Assembly (NCBI GenBank): GCA_009667805.1
Contig: CM019063.1
Coordinates: 86,145,877-86,209,876 of the forward strand
Direction of reading: 5' to 3'
Length of the DNA stretch: 64,000 nt
From: Leptobrachium leishanense
Lineage: Eukaryota; Chordata; Amphibia; Anura; Megophryidae
The translations under genes were made by a program, and so were the position numbers. The notes under the pieces were generated by a model. That model was not told the origin of the DNA. It saw only the letters and a program-made list of their open reading frames with translations, and did no database searches. Positions 21,700-32,540 of the stretch are shown in pieces (position 1 is the first letter of the stretch; each line of letters begins with the position of its first letter).

Positions 21700-22086
21700 A
21701 AATCTGGAACATTTTCTGAGCCTTCCAGATTTTAGTAATTCCCACCTTCCTGATGTTCCGGACTGGTCGAGTCGCTCAGAAATGTGGCTCCCAATCCTTG
21801 CAGCAGTCCTCACCACATGCAAGGCAGCCTAAGCGTGTGACATGCTGCATGGAGTCACGCTGACGCATCATGACCGTTGAGAAACCTTGCGTCATGCTCC
21901 TAGCTTGTGTACACGCTGGTGCCTGGAACAGGAAGAGGATGACGGCTCTCCTGCCCCGTTCTTCTTCATCTCAGACATTTTATTCACCCGGATGCTGAAA
22001 TCCGGAAAAATCGGAAAAGCAGAAGAATCTGAAATCCAAAATGTATGGGGCCCACGCATTCCGGATAAAGGATGCTCAACCTATAG
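21700..22086. mobile_element. Tigger-like element, right part
   Basis: Right end 'ggataaaggatgctcaacctata' with inner 'gaaatccggaaaaatcgg', the same terminal type as 2953/7584. The left terminal repeat is not seen. Confidence 0.5.
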
Positions 22087-23496
22087 AAGAATTTAAAGAT
22101 AGCCGAGTTGGAAAAAGAGCCAAGTATGATTTTTTTTTTCCAAATTCCCTCTATTTTTGATTATAATTTCCTGATCCTACACCAATGATTCAAAACTCGG
22201 AGTTAACTACATATGTTATGCTCAAAGACCTAATTTTCAATTTGAGGTTACCCTTTGTTTGTGCAATATAAGACCTCTTACATAGACGTTTACAAGGTGT
22301 TCCTTCATATATTCATGGTACTTGATATACCATCTGTACATGTTGACATGATATCTGTTGTTTCTAAATATCTCATTTTAAATAAAATTAAAACCAGTTG
22401 TTGAAAGCTGTATCAGACATAACTCCGTTTCGATTTATTTATCCCTGCACCTGTAAAACACAGCCCCACAAAGACACGTCCTTAGAGACATAAAGGTAAT
22501 TCCATGCTATTGAACATACAATGGGAAATTGTCAAAATTACCTGTTATGCAAAAAGCAGCTGGCATGCTAATATTTGTCTTATATGTAGTTTATGAGGTT
22601 AATAATTAAACAAGAGCTCTTGAATGACATGGACGCCGTAATATCCTCGGTGTACCTATTCAAGGGGGGGAAAAAGCACACCCACAAAAGAAAAGTTTAA
22701 TCAACAGACCTACAGGAGTTTGGCTTTCTGCCTCTATTCACTAAAAGACCCATCTGGTTTGATTTTGAAAGAAATATAAGAGAACAGCTGTAAGTACAAT
22801 CCTTTTAAATATTGATCCAAAATAATGTTGCTGGGTTTATATTAGAAAAACTCCAAGAGAGAAAGCAAACATATAATATTTAACACACATGACCAACTAT
22901 TGTTTCACGATGCTAATGTATTCTGGGTCGTCTGAGAACCCTGACATCAAGAGGTGGCACGCTGCCTAATTGATATCATCAATTTAGAGAGAATGAAAGC
23001 GGGATTTAAATCTTACACTTATAGATAGAAGTGAACCACAATCACAAATAACACTATACAGTAGAATACGTTTATCAATTTCTAAAATTGTATGCAACTA
23101 TATTGCACTAAACATTGAACGTTACGCGGCTGTGGTTCGGGAAAATGGAGGAGCTCCACTCCATTGAACAACTTGTTTTCAGCGCTGAGGATAGGTCAGC
23201 GAGGTTTTTCGGCATCTGGTACAGGTGGCTGTACGTGTCTGAATCTACCACCTTTCATATAAGGCATGGGGTGTAAGGTGTGGAGGTGTGATCCCTGCGT
23301 TCGGTGGACTGGGAGACCCGGTGTTAGGCGGGTTCTTGCAGTAGTCGGAGCACTGGAGCTAATGGTGAGGTGGTAGACCACCTCGATTTCTCTCCCGATT
23401 TCTTCCTTTCATTTCTGTTCCATTTTAATTTTATTTTTAGATAAATGCTGACATTTCACTCATGATGCTGCTCTTCCTGATATGGGTTTATGTGTA
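22087..23496. other. AT-rich spacer
   Basis: No recognisable gene or element. A GC-richer patch at about 23120-23370 has no identifiable domain. Confidence 0.55.
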
Positions 23497-23705
23497 TATT
23501 TAATTTTTTGAGAAACGATTTTACCAGGAAGGATACATTGAGATTTCTCTTGTTTTCAAGTATGTCCTGGGTGGTGAGCATGTACCGTTAGGTGTCTTGC
23601 CCAAGGACACTTACTGGAGAGGTGCTCTTGCTTGGATCGAACCCATGTCTCCACAGGCTCTCTCCACGCAGAGCAGTGATGTTACCTCTACTCCACCCAG
23701 CCATG
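23497..23705 (-). mobile_element. tRNA-derived SINE
   Basis: On the minus strand a tRNA-like head contains GGTTCGATCC, a good pol III B box, about 60 bp after an A-box-like stretch (TGGAGTAGAGG). A body with 'ccttgggcaagacac' follows, then the tail 'caatgtatccttcctggtaaaat', also found alone at 16325-16412 and 20760-20825. It would be transcribed by RNA polymerase III and mobilised by a LINE with the same tail. Confidence 0.7.
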
Positions 23706-24705
23706 CCCTGTGGAAGTCCTAAATTTCCAATTGACAATCGTGGTTACAATTATCACAAATTCTTAAAATTTTACTTTTATTAAGTCTGCATTCTAAAATG
23801 AAATCAATTTGAAATGAAGAAGAATTACCTCCTAACGGTGAACACCCTTAAAAACACACACAATTGAATAATAGAGGTATGCTAATTTCCTTTGCTAAAT
23901 TTTAACAATGTTCTTCCCAAGATTTATCTCCGTTTCTAAATAATTCCAGAGTCAACCTTCATAGGTTGATAATTATAGGAAGGTACAGAACGTTGAAAAA
24001 TTATTAAACAGTTAGGGTATATTAACTTGCCAAATTCTCTAAGTACCGCAATATTTTCCCAAGGTTTTCCTGTGGAAGTCCTGCATGAATATGATTTATC
24101 ATGGGACCTGCAAGTCCACTACTCGATACCCTGTTTATCTACTCCCGTGTGGCATTGTATGCACATGTGAAATATCTTTTATGCAAATAAAAATATATTT
24201 ACAAAAAGAAACATTGAATGTTACATTTGAATGTATATTTTATTAGCAATTTTTTTAATCTAGGTAAATTACTATAAACATAAAATTCTACCCAGGTAGC
24301 ACTTGAATGACTTTTAATAAGTATCTGAGTTTGCTGTGTTATTCTGCTGCAGATGAGACAGACTTAATGAGAAATATAACATGCTGTGATGACAGAGATA
24401 AGATGTCCCAAGGATGCTACATGATAATGCAGCAATTAAGTTACTAGCAGTGAAACCGTATGGGGCACTCTTTTGAAGGTCACGACAAACATAGGAGATA
24501 CTACTGGCTCCTTTCCAAGTCAAGATGTATTCTGCTTACACAGTGGTAAAAAACTGCAACGAAATCCATCTCTAACAACAAAACGTATTTCTGCAATGTT
24601 TGCTTGTTGCGTTTCATCTGACCCTACTTATTGGCTTATTTATAAAGCATAACTAGCAAAACACTTATCTTTTTGCACATCAATCACTATAACATCCTTG
24701 CTTTC
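23706..24705. other. AT-rich spacer
   Basis: Nothing recognisable. Confidence 0.6.
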
Positions 24706-24713
24706 CTCTAGAT

Positions 24714-24896
24714 CAGTGTTTCCCATCCCTGGTCCTCAAGTGTCGCTAACAGTACAGGTTTTAAGGATTACCTTGGGGAAATATAGACTGAATCCTGCAA
24801 TCACTGAGCAGCAAATCATATCACCTGTGCTGTGCTTCAGATATCTGGAAACCTGGCCTGTTAGGGGTACTTGAGGACCAGTGTTGGGGACCACTA
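24714..24896. mobile_element. hAT-like MITE
   Basis: 183 bp. Left end CAGTGTTTCCCATCCCTGGTCCTCAAG; right end CTTGAGGACCAGTGTTGGGGACCACTA. Target duplication CTCTAGAT (24706-24713) / CTCTAGAA (24897-24904), 7 of 8 identical. Confidence 0.85.
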
Positions 24897-25159
24897 CTCT
24901 AGAACAATATATAAACCTGTACAGCTTAAATTCATTCATACAGGCCCAATTTAATTATGCAAACACGCACAAAAATAACATATGAACCAAGCAGATCGCT
25001 CAACCAATTGCTCTACAGATACCAGAGTTGCTGCAGAGCGAGTGGGTAAAGCAACACAGCAGCACTGAGGTTGAGTGCGCAGTTGCGCACCATGTCTTAA
25101 GGTGAGGCAGATGTCCAGCAGGTCTCACTGGCGCAGTGGCCCCAATAAGAGACTGTTGC

Positions 25160-25335
25160 AGACTGCATCTGTTTTACAGATGGTGAGGACGTTTTCACCT
25201 CCCCCATAAAGGGCCGTGCAGTGAATCAGCATTCACACTGGCCCACTGAGCCATCGGCCCACCAGGAATCTCCCTGTAGTCCCTATGGCCAGTACATGCC
25301 TGGTAATAAGCCACCTTCTAAATCCTCTATCCTCA
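25160..25335. mobile_element. End of an unclassified DNA element
   Basis: Contains 'cactggcccactgagcc' and 'tagtccctatggccagt', reminiscent of the 'ggcggactgg' ends also seen at about 16686. No partner end or duplication found, so the class is open. An uninterrupted G run (about 14 G) follows at about 25433-25446. Confidence 0.3.
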
Positions 25336-25449
25336 GCTTTCACTCCTGCCCATAATTTGCTCCATTAAGGTTTGTGTTCTGCTTGATGGCACCAGAAGAG
25401 TTGTCAGATTGTGCCGTCCTCTGCACCGGGGAATGGGGGGGGGGGGTCA

Positions 25450-26625
25450 GTAATGGATTTCTTAGTATAATTATTTTGAAAAAGAAAAATCAGTTTAGTG
25501 TCTGAGAGCTGTTATCCTTTTGCACAATGTCATCTCAATCTGAGAAGAACAAACTACATTGGAATTGCTTGTTTTTCTCCAGCTTGCCTCAAATCAGTGG
25601 CTCCGATACTAAGCATAGAAGTAACAGCCATTGCTGAGAGCAGTGACTCAGTTGGAAAAGCAGCTTGAGCCGTTAAGTATAACAGTCCCACTTGTAAGTT
25701 AATCGACTTGGGTAGAAGAGAGTCCCAGGTATATTGATAGACTTTTGTTTGATGGTATAATGAAAGAGTGTAAAACAAAGCTTGTCAAGTCTCATCCTAA
25801 CATGAAATACAAATTGTAATATTTCAAACCGTGATACAGCACATCTGGTGTGTCTGTCTGTTAAATCACTAACCAAAGAAAATGTAATTAGACATAGAAG
25901 ATTACAGGAACAGCAGGAAAAAACATCATTATTGGTCTGGTATGAAGAATGCGGTCTGAAAAATCACTATATTTTTTATTTTACACTTATTAAATCATAG
26001 GTACTTTAATTTTTATTTATAAAACATGCATAGCTAGATGTGAATGAAATGAACACTTGTGATTTGACAGACATCGAAAGAGCTTAATCATAAGTGATTA
26101 AAGAATACATAGACAGTATGGGTAAAATGTAAAGCAAACAAACAGCACAAAGAAATCTTGGACTGTGCATTACTCTCCAGCGCATACAGAGACACCAATA
26201 TGATTAACATGTTTTGTGTAACTTTTTATGGCTAAATAGGTAAAATAAATGCTTGCGGATTGGAGGATTGGAATTCCTCCTTTAGCTTCAGTATTTATTA
26301 CCAGATGAACTGTGCTTTATCTGAATTTTGGGTAATTTGCAGCTAGCAAAAATCAAGAAAAGTACATTTGGACAAATGCATCACCCTAAAGATACTGTCA
26401 TCACATCTTGATATTAATGTTTGTTTGGGTGTAGTGCTCTGAAGTTTGTGACCCTACGGGTCCAAGCATCCACTGCAACTGGTCATGCCTAGCTTCTAGC
26501 TGATGAGGGTCCAATAAATCCAAAACAGTGATGTCCTAGGAGTGGCTTTGACCAGTTACATAAACCTGATCTCTGCTATAAAAAGCCATAGTATGGCATG
26601 GCATTGATTGAAGGGTTCTGTGTAA
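25450..26625. other. AT-rich spacer
   Basis: No recognisable gene or element. Confidence 0.6.
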
Positions 26626-26629
26626 AAAC

Positions 26630-26699
26630 AGACCCAGGATGCATAAATGTGAGACAGATGTCATTTGCATGTCCTACCCAGAGTGCCTTGCTGCATATG
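26630..26699 (-). repeat. Repeat R (first part, inverted copy)
   Basis: Reverse-complement match to about 3408-3475 ('cagacccaggatgcat...gacagatgtcat'). The other part is 29987-30055. The split is exactly the solo LTR insertion. Confidence 0.65.
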
Positions 26700-27367
26700 T
26701 GTCAAGACCTGGACACTCTGACCCCCCGGCGCCCCTTTGATTTCCTTTTTCTGCCATCCATGCAGGTTCCAGGACTTGATACTTGAACTTTCCATATAAA
26801 CCCTGGAGCCTCACCTGCACTTGATCCTGCCGGATTACCTCAGCATAAGAGGAAGCTACGCCCTCCCTAGGATGCTTCCTCATTGACATTACTAGCTCAG
26901 CTAAGTGCAGACCTATCTTCTAGATCTCCTTGATTTGGAACCCCTCCTGATCCATAGACTTTCCTGAAAAACCCTGTTTATTCCTGGACATTATCTTCCC
27001 ACCGGTATCCTACTTTGCCCCCTGTGCCCCTCTGCTATTTGATTGATATTCCTGTGTACCAGATCCTTGCTAGACCCTGACTTCTCTATTTCTTGTTCCA
27101 TTGTACCGTTGCCTGGATTATATGTTATGTGTTACTTTGTACTATTGTAGTCTTGTATATTCAGCCTCCCCCTTCCTGTTATCTGAATTCCCCTCTGTAT
27201 ATCACTCTAGTCCCCTTCTAGTAATTCAGTCTCCTTTACCCTCTGTTTTATCCTAGCTCCTCCAATCTTGAGTTCCCATTACCATTACTCTCAGCCAACC
27301 TCCTGTTAACTATAAGCCCTTTCTTCCTGCTTCTGCAATCAGTTCCCATCTTGTCCAGTCTCCTCCT

Positions 27368-28009
27368 TCGCATGCCTCAGGCCTGGGAACTTGCTGTGGC
27401 CAGTCTGGCTTTCTATTATTCCCTGTCTGTATCCACCTAAGGGTTAACTCCTGTTCTAGAAGCCTGTGTGTTTTGCATAAATACTTGATTATGCCCTCTC
27501 ATCCTCACTCTTCCATTTTGTGTTTTCCCTTCCTGTTGTCAGAGGTCCTGAGAGCTCCCTCTTGTTATTGTATGTCTCCTGATTTTATCTGCTCTGCCTT
27601 GTATACCAGTTATTCCATCCTTGCTGTGTCTGCATTACCTGGTTCCTGCTTGCTGGACGATCCACTGCTTGGCCCACTATCCAGTGGGTCCAGAGACTCT
27701 CAAGTGGCTTCCAGCCCTCAAGCTCTTTCCTAGAAGTAGACCTTCTATCAAGGTACTGTTACCAAAGGCTCCTGCTTCTCCTCAAGAGGATCTAGAGAGA
27801 GACTACATGGCCCATCATCCACTTGCCTGTGTTTTCTGTGTTACTATCTGTTCTGTGCTGGACTGTTTGCTGTGAACCATTCCACAATACAAGCCTTATT
27901 GTGCATATACTGCCTCCAGTGTCCGTCTGCCTGCTTAACCCCAGCGCTTGGGATTATATATCACCACACAGAGGCTGTGCCATGGCTCCTTCATGACGCA
28001 AGCCTGACA
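27368..28009 (+). repeat. 5' LTR
   Basis: 642 bp, about 95% like the 3' LTR by eye, with a few small indels (e.g. extra 'ctctgcctt' near 27592). The start is mutated (TCGCATG in place of TGTCATG). It ends AGCCTGACA. Confidence 0.88.
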
Positions 28010-28011
28010 TA

Positions 28012-29118
28012 ATGGAAGAGCCAAAAACCAGGCCCGTGGGGGTCCAAGCTGCACTGGATGACATTGTGTATCAGCTGCTCGTTGTAGTAGAGGATGTGTG
28101 GAATCTAATGGACTCATTTCCCACCACACCTGGCCCAGTCAGGCCTTCACCAGTGAGCAGAGCATTGCAGCAACTTGCTGAGTTTAATCTCTCTCCACCA
28201 CTATGCAGAGCACAGGCACCTTATGTGGAGACTCAGAAGGAAAGGCGTAGGAGGCTCAATCTATACTTCTACTGTGGATCGGAACAGCACAGAATCGACT
28301 TCTGTCCCATCAGACCTGCCATTCCACGCCAGACTCCAGCCGCTTCCAGTTTGCTCAAGCCTACAGCCGCTGCCAGTTTGCTCAAGCCTCCAGTTCACTC
28401 AAGCCTCCAGCCCCTGCCAGTTCTCTCAAGCCTCCAGTTGCTGCCAGTTCTCTCAAGCCTCCAGTTGCTGCCAGTTCTCAAAAGCCTCCAGCTGCTGCCA
28501 GGCCTCGCCAGACTCCAGCCACTACTAATGGTGGCAAGCCTCGTCAAGCTCCTGTACTAAGGAGGCCTGCATTGTGTGATGTTTCCTCAGAGGAGGGTAC
28601 AGAGGAAAACTCCAATGCCGAGGACTCCAATGCCGAGGACATGGAGGTAATGCCCCCTGCACCCCCTGTGCCCATGGAGATCCTGCCTACTGAAGCAGTA
28701 CCCATGGACATGGCGCCTGCCTTACCCACAGTCCAAGAATCTCTGGAACCCATGGAGGTTGCTCCCATCCTGGTAGCCCCTACTAGGACCCTCCAGACTG
28801 CCAAACAGTCCACCAGACCAAATCCAGACTCTGGTCATAGCCTCTGATGGCTTCATTGTGCCAGACTCTGACCTTGCTGCATACGAACAGTGCCTGGCAG
28901 CCAAGGAGCCAGTTTCGACACCCATCATCGTGGGAGTCGCCACCTGCAGTCCCCTCACACCTGTGCCACCCCTTGACAGTCCCATGCCTGAGGGCTGCGT
29001 CTGGGCATCCAACAGGACATTAGTCCGGAAAGAGGACTTGGACGTCTTTGGGAGGGCACTGCTTGCCCATGGAGACATCTACAGTGATCCTGACTCTGAC
29101 TCTGATGGGTGGTGGTGA
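28012..29118 (+). pseudogene. Gag-derived proline-rich/acidic protein of the non-autonomous element
   Basis: An ATG three bases after the LTR opens a frame to 28560. Residues 1-80 have no capsid domain. Residues 85-98 are a retroviral-type knuckle whose first Cys is Tyr (Y-F-Y-C...H...C), followed by PIRP. Then about 30-bp repeats encode KPPVAASSL-like units (28335-28530); the repeats read through in a shifted frame into an acidic tract (SSEEGTEENSNAED, about 28580-28640), and after another shift into 28858-29118, ending DSDSDGWW. So one protein seems to have been broken by two frameshifts. Knuckle: RNA binding by family knowledge. Function of the repeat and acidic parts is unknown. Confidence 0.65.
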
Positions 29119-29188
29119 CCTCCTTGATACTCGGCAGCTAGGGCATGACCATATCAGATCAGAGTGCACCTTGTAAGGAGGGAGGTAC

Positions 29189-29817
29189 TGTCATGTCTCA
29201 GGCCTGGGAACTTGCTGTGGCTAGTCTGGCTTTCCATTACTCCCTCTCTGTATCCACCTAAGGGTTAACTCCTGTTCTAGAAGCCTGTATGTTTTGCATA
29301 AATACCTGATTACGCCCTCCCATCCTCTTCCATTTTGTGTTTTCCCTTCCTGTTGTCAGAGGTCCTGAGAGCTCCCTCTTGTTATTGTATGTCTCCTGAT
29401 TTATCTGCCGTGTATACCAGTTATTCCATCCTTGCTGTGTCTGCATTACCTGGTTCCTGCTTGCTGGACGATCCACTGCGTGGTCCACTATCCAGTGGGT
29501 CCAGAGACTCTCAAGGGGCTTCCAGCCCTAAAGCTCTCTCCTAGAAGTAGACCTATCAAGGTACTGTTACCAAAGGCTCCTGCTTCTCCTCAAGAGGATC
29601 TAGAGAGAGACTACGTGGCCCACCATCCACTTGCCTGTGTTTTCTGTGTTACTATCTGTTCTGTGCTGGACTGTTTGCTGTGAACCATTCCACAAGACAA
29701 GCCTTATTGTGCATATACTGCCTCCAGTGTCCGTCTGCCTGCTTAACCCCAGCGCTTGGGATTATATATCACCACACAGAGGCTGTGCCATGGCTCCTTC
29801 ATGGCGCGAGCCTGACA
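29189..29817 (+). repeat. 3' LTR
   Basis: 629 bp, TGTCATGTC...GAGCCTGACA with TGTCA/TGACA inverted ends; follows the polypurine tract. Confidence 0.9.
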
Positions 29818-29986
29818 CTCCTGTTATTTAGTTCTCTTGTGTAGTCTGTTGTTATACTTTGGCTTATATCTCTTGTATGTTGCTTTAATAAACTGTTACC
29901 CTGTAACCTGCCGAATCTGATCCTATCACTGCATCTTGGGCTCACACCCACACTCCTGCACATAATGCTAGGTGAGAAGCAGGACA

Positions 29987-30055
29987 ATATGGGGAATGTA
30001 GCACAGGAGCTCTGGTTGCAGTTCTTTGAATGGCTTCTGCAATAATAAACATATA
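29987..30055 (-). repeat. Repeat R (second part, inverted copy)
   Basis: 'atatggggaatgtagcac...gcttctgcaataata' is the reverse complement of about 3340-3415, continuing 26630-26699 across the LTR insertion. Confidence 0.65.
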
Positions 30056-30061
30056 TACATC

Positions 30062-30365
30062 TCAGTGGCGGAACTGCCACTATAGCGACCCACGCGGGCG
30101 CTATGGGGCCCGCAGCTGAGTGGGGCCCGGCAGTAGCGTAACTCCCCCTCCCGGTTATTATGCCACTGCTTCCCGGCTGTCAGCGGTGTCCCATGCCCAG
30201 CCAAGCTCCTTCCCCTCTGGCACTGCCCCCAAGGCCTGCAAGTCATTGGCCCCACACTGATTAGGTCACACGGCGCACCATGTCACGTGACGCCATCAGC
30301 AGGGGTCGATGGCCTTGGTTCTGGCTCCAGCGCCTGCCTGTGACCATATGTCTCTCTACCGGCTC
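30062..30365. mobile_element. GC-rich unclassified transposon fragment
   Basis: Starts 'cagtggcggaactgccactatagcgac' with 'ggggcccgcagctgagtggggcccgg'. The start looks like a terminal repeat but no partner end was found. Confidence 0.3.
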
Positions 30366-30379
30366 TCGCAACCCATGAG

Positions 30380-30530
30380 GTATGCGGGGGTATGAATTGA
30401 TATTTCGGGGGGATTAATTGATAGTTGGGGAATTGATATTGGGGGGATAAATGGATATAGGGGGGAGAAATTAATACGGGAATTAATTGATTTGGGGGGG
30501 ATTGATATTTGGAGGGGGTTTAATATGCAC
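30380..30530 (+). repeat. G-run minisatellite
   Basis: Six or more G runs (4-7 G) spaced about 20-30 bp by AATTGATA-like words: 'gcggggg', 'tcggggggatt', 'ttggggaatt', 'ttggggggat', 'aggggggaga', 'ttggggggga', 'ggaggggg'. Spacers mostly exceed 7 bp, so quadruplex formation would need long loops. Confidence 0.75.
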
Positions 30531-30534
30531 AAAA

Positions 30535-31190
30535 CAGCAGAGAAAACTTGCCGAAATGCCCTGCTGTACGGTGGTTTAATTCGGCAGGTTTATTCAGCCG
30601 ACTCCCATAGGCTGTTAAAAATTTAAAAAATATTCCCGTTTTAATTCAATATGTAATAAACTGTTTAATATTTTATTCTGCAGTAAAAAGTCTCTATTTC
30701 TAGATATTTTTTTTTAGGGATTTTTCGGGATTTTTCTGGCAACATTTTTTTCCTTTTTTATGTCGTATTTTCTTTTTTCTGTAATGGACCATTTTCTTAT
30801 CATTCATAGGATCTTATATGTAAATTCCAGACATTTTCGTTCAGTAGTTTTTTTGCAAACAACAGCGTTTCAATTTTCAAACTTTCAAGCGTACTATTTT
30901 CTTTTTTCTTTACCACGTTCGTCTGCTTGTCGGTTTTTTTCGGAGGCTGCTCTGCGCTGGGATCGGCGGCTCATTGGGTTTTTCCGGCGTGTTCGGCAGG
31001 GTTTTGCGGCAGTTTCTGCGGGTTTGCGGTGGGTTTTCCCTGCACAACGGGGGGCCCTGCGGTGCTTGCTGGATACACCGCAGGATCGGCGAACTAGAAT
31101 CGCCGAATCGCCCCCGAAGTGCGGGGAAAGAAAGGTCACCGAACGTGTGGTGACTTTCCAATTCTCTCTGAATAACCTTGATAGTGTACC
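30535..31190. mobile_element. CAGGGTTAT-family MITE, 5' damaged
   Basis: Right end 'aggtcaccgaacgtgtggtgact...ctgaataaccttgatag'; interior 'ttaattcggcaggtttattcagccgactccc' and 'aaaaagtctctatt'. The left terminal repeat is lost next to the G-run minisatellite. Confidence 0.6.
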
Positions 31191-31431
31191 TATGTAGGGA
31201 TGGGCGTTCGGTTCGATTCGAACATTGCCCGTTCGGGCGAACTTCGAACTTTTCAGGCCGTTCGGGAAAAAAATAATAATTTTGAATTTTTTTAAAAAAA
31301 TGCTTAAAAAATCTAAATAAAGAGACTCTTTACTGCAGAATATTATAAGCAATGGTTTATTAGATATTGAATTAAAACGGGAATATTTTTAACATTGAAG
31401 CCTATGGGATAAAACAATCTTATTGCTAAAA

Positions 31432-32540
31432 CATCAGGCAGACGAGAGCTGTGTGACGTTGGCACCCCATGTTTGTAAAACCTGAATAAAAATATACCAT
31501 TGGTTTGTGCTGCAAAAACCAACGCTTCTGCCGGTTTGGTTTTGAAGTTATTGCACATTTTAATTTTAGATTATGTGACTGCAAGCCCCGCCCACTTTGC
31601 ACCCCAGGTTATTAAATTTTAAAAACAAATATACTATTTGTTTGTGATGCAAAAATGAACGTTTGTGCCAGTTTGGTTTCAGAGATATTCTGCATTAAAG
31701 TTGATGAAACCCCGCCCACTTTGCACCCCATGTTAGACCATTTGTTTGCTTGTTTGTGCTCCAAAAATGAACATGCTGGTATAATGTAAATCATGAACCA
31801 GGGCATTTGTCACCAAATAAATGTCCTAAGATATTATAATACTTACGACCTGATATTAGCATAACAAATATTTTCATAAGTACCAAAAGAATTATAAAAC
31901 TTTGGGGGTACACATAAGAACAGATGTGATTTACAAAAAAAATATTTAAAAACATAGGGCTCTATTACAATCCCCGAGCTAAAATGGGGGCGGTAGGGAG
32001 AAAAAACTGCGCCTGCAGTTTTCCCTCTACCGCCCCCGTTTTAATGGGGGATTACAATGCAGGCGCAAAAAGGCTGCCTGCATTGTTTGTGCCCACTAAG
32101 CGCAGCCGCGCGCATCCTCTCAATGGAGTCCATGGGACTTTGTAATACCAGCGCTGATTAACACTTTGCGCTCCCCTTGTTAAGTATAGGGAGCGTAACG
32201 TGCAATAACCTCGTGCTGAGAAGCACAAGGTACCAAACGCAAATGGGTTTTTTAACCGTTTGCGTTTGGTGCGGTATTTACCGCATATTACAATCCAAAC
32301 GTTAATGCTCACGCAAATGAGCTTTAACGTTTGCGTTAGGAATATAATAGTTAATAACATGGGATGCAAAGTGGGCAGGGCTTGCAGTCACATAATCTAA
32401 AATTAAATGTGCAATAACTTCAAAACCAAACCGGCACAAACGTTGGTTTTTGCAGCACAAACCAGCACAAACGTAGCACAAACGAATGGTATATTTTTAT
32501 TCAGGTTTTACAAACACGAGGTGCCAACTTCACACAGCTG
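31432..32540. repeat. Inverted pair of about 185 bp
   Basis: 'cagacgagagctgtgtgacgttggcacc...tgcaagccccgcccactttgcacc' at 31432-31612 is inverted at 32350-32540. A third partial copy (31615-31740) shows a tandem step: 'ccccgcccactttgcacccca' occurs twice. Confidence 0.75.
31957..32350. mobile_element. GCGC-rich MITE relative
   Basis: Left end GGGCTCTATTACAATCC, right end 'gcgttaggaatataatag'. A near-perfect inverted stretch at 31980-32042 (AAAATGGGGGCGGTAGGGAG / CTCTACCGCCCCCGTTTTAA). Confidence 0.6.

Larger units (their letters stand above)
27368..29817 (+). mobile_element. Non-autonomous LTR retrotransposon, complete, Sushi-like gag remnant
   Basis: Two LTRs (27368-28009, 29189-29817) flank a 1.18-kb interior, with target duplication CTCCT (27363-27367, 29818-29822). 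A polypurine tract (AAGGAGGGAGG, about 29175-29186) precedes the 3' LTR. No protease, RT, RNase H or integrase is encoded, so it needed enzymes in trans. The retained knuckle ending CPIRP resembles the Sushi-ichi group of Ty3/gypsy elements. Confidence 0.88.
26700..29986 (+). mobile_element. Solo LTR, split by a nested LTR retrotransposon
   Basis: Starts TGTCAAGACC, ends GCAGGACA; target duplication ATATG at 26695-26699 and 29987-29991. Without the nested element it is about 832 bp. A polyadenylation signal (TTTAATAAAC) lies at about 29885-29895. No gag/pol adjoins, so it is a solo LTR produced by recombination. Confidence 0.82.

Noticed and set aside
23196..23381. Small minus-strand frame in a GC-richer patch, possible host exon
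   Set aside because: No splice-site arrangement, domain or codon signal that I could support.
28544..29078. Antisense Gly/Ser-rich frames
   Set aside because: Complement of the proline-rich coding repeats of the LTR element.
30894..31352. Arg-rich frame of 152 codons
   Set aside because: Covers the junction of two DNA elements; composition reflects CG-rich terminal repeats.
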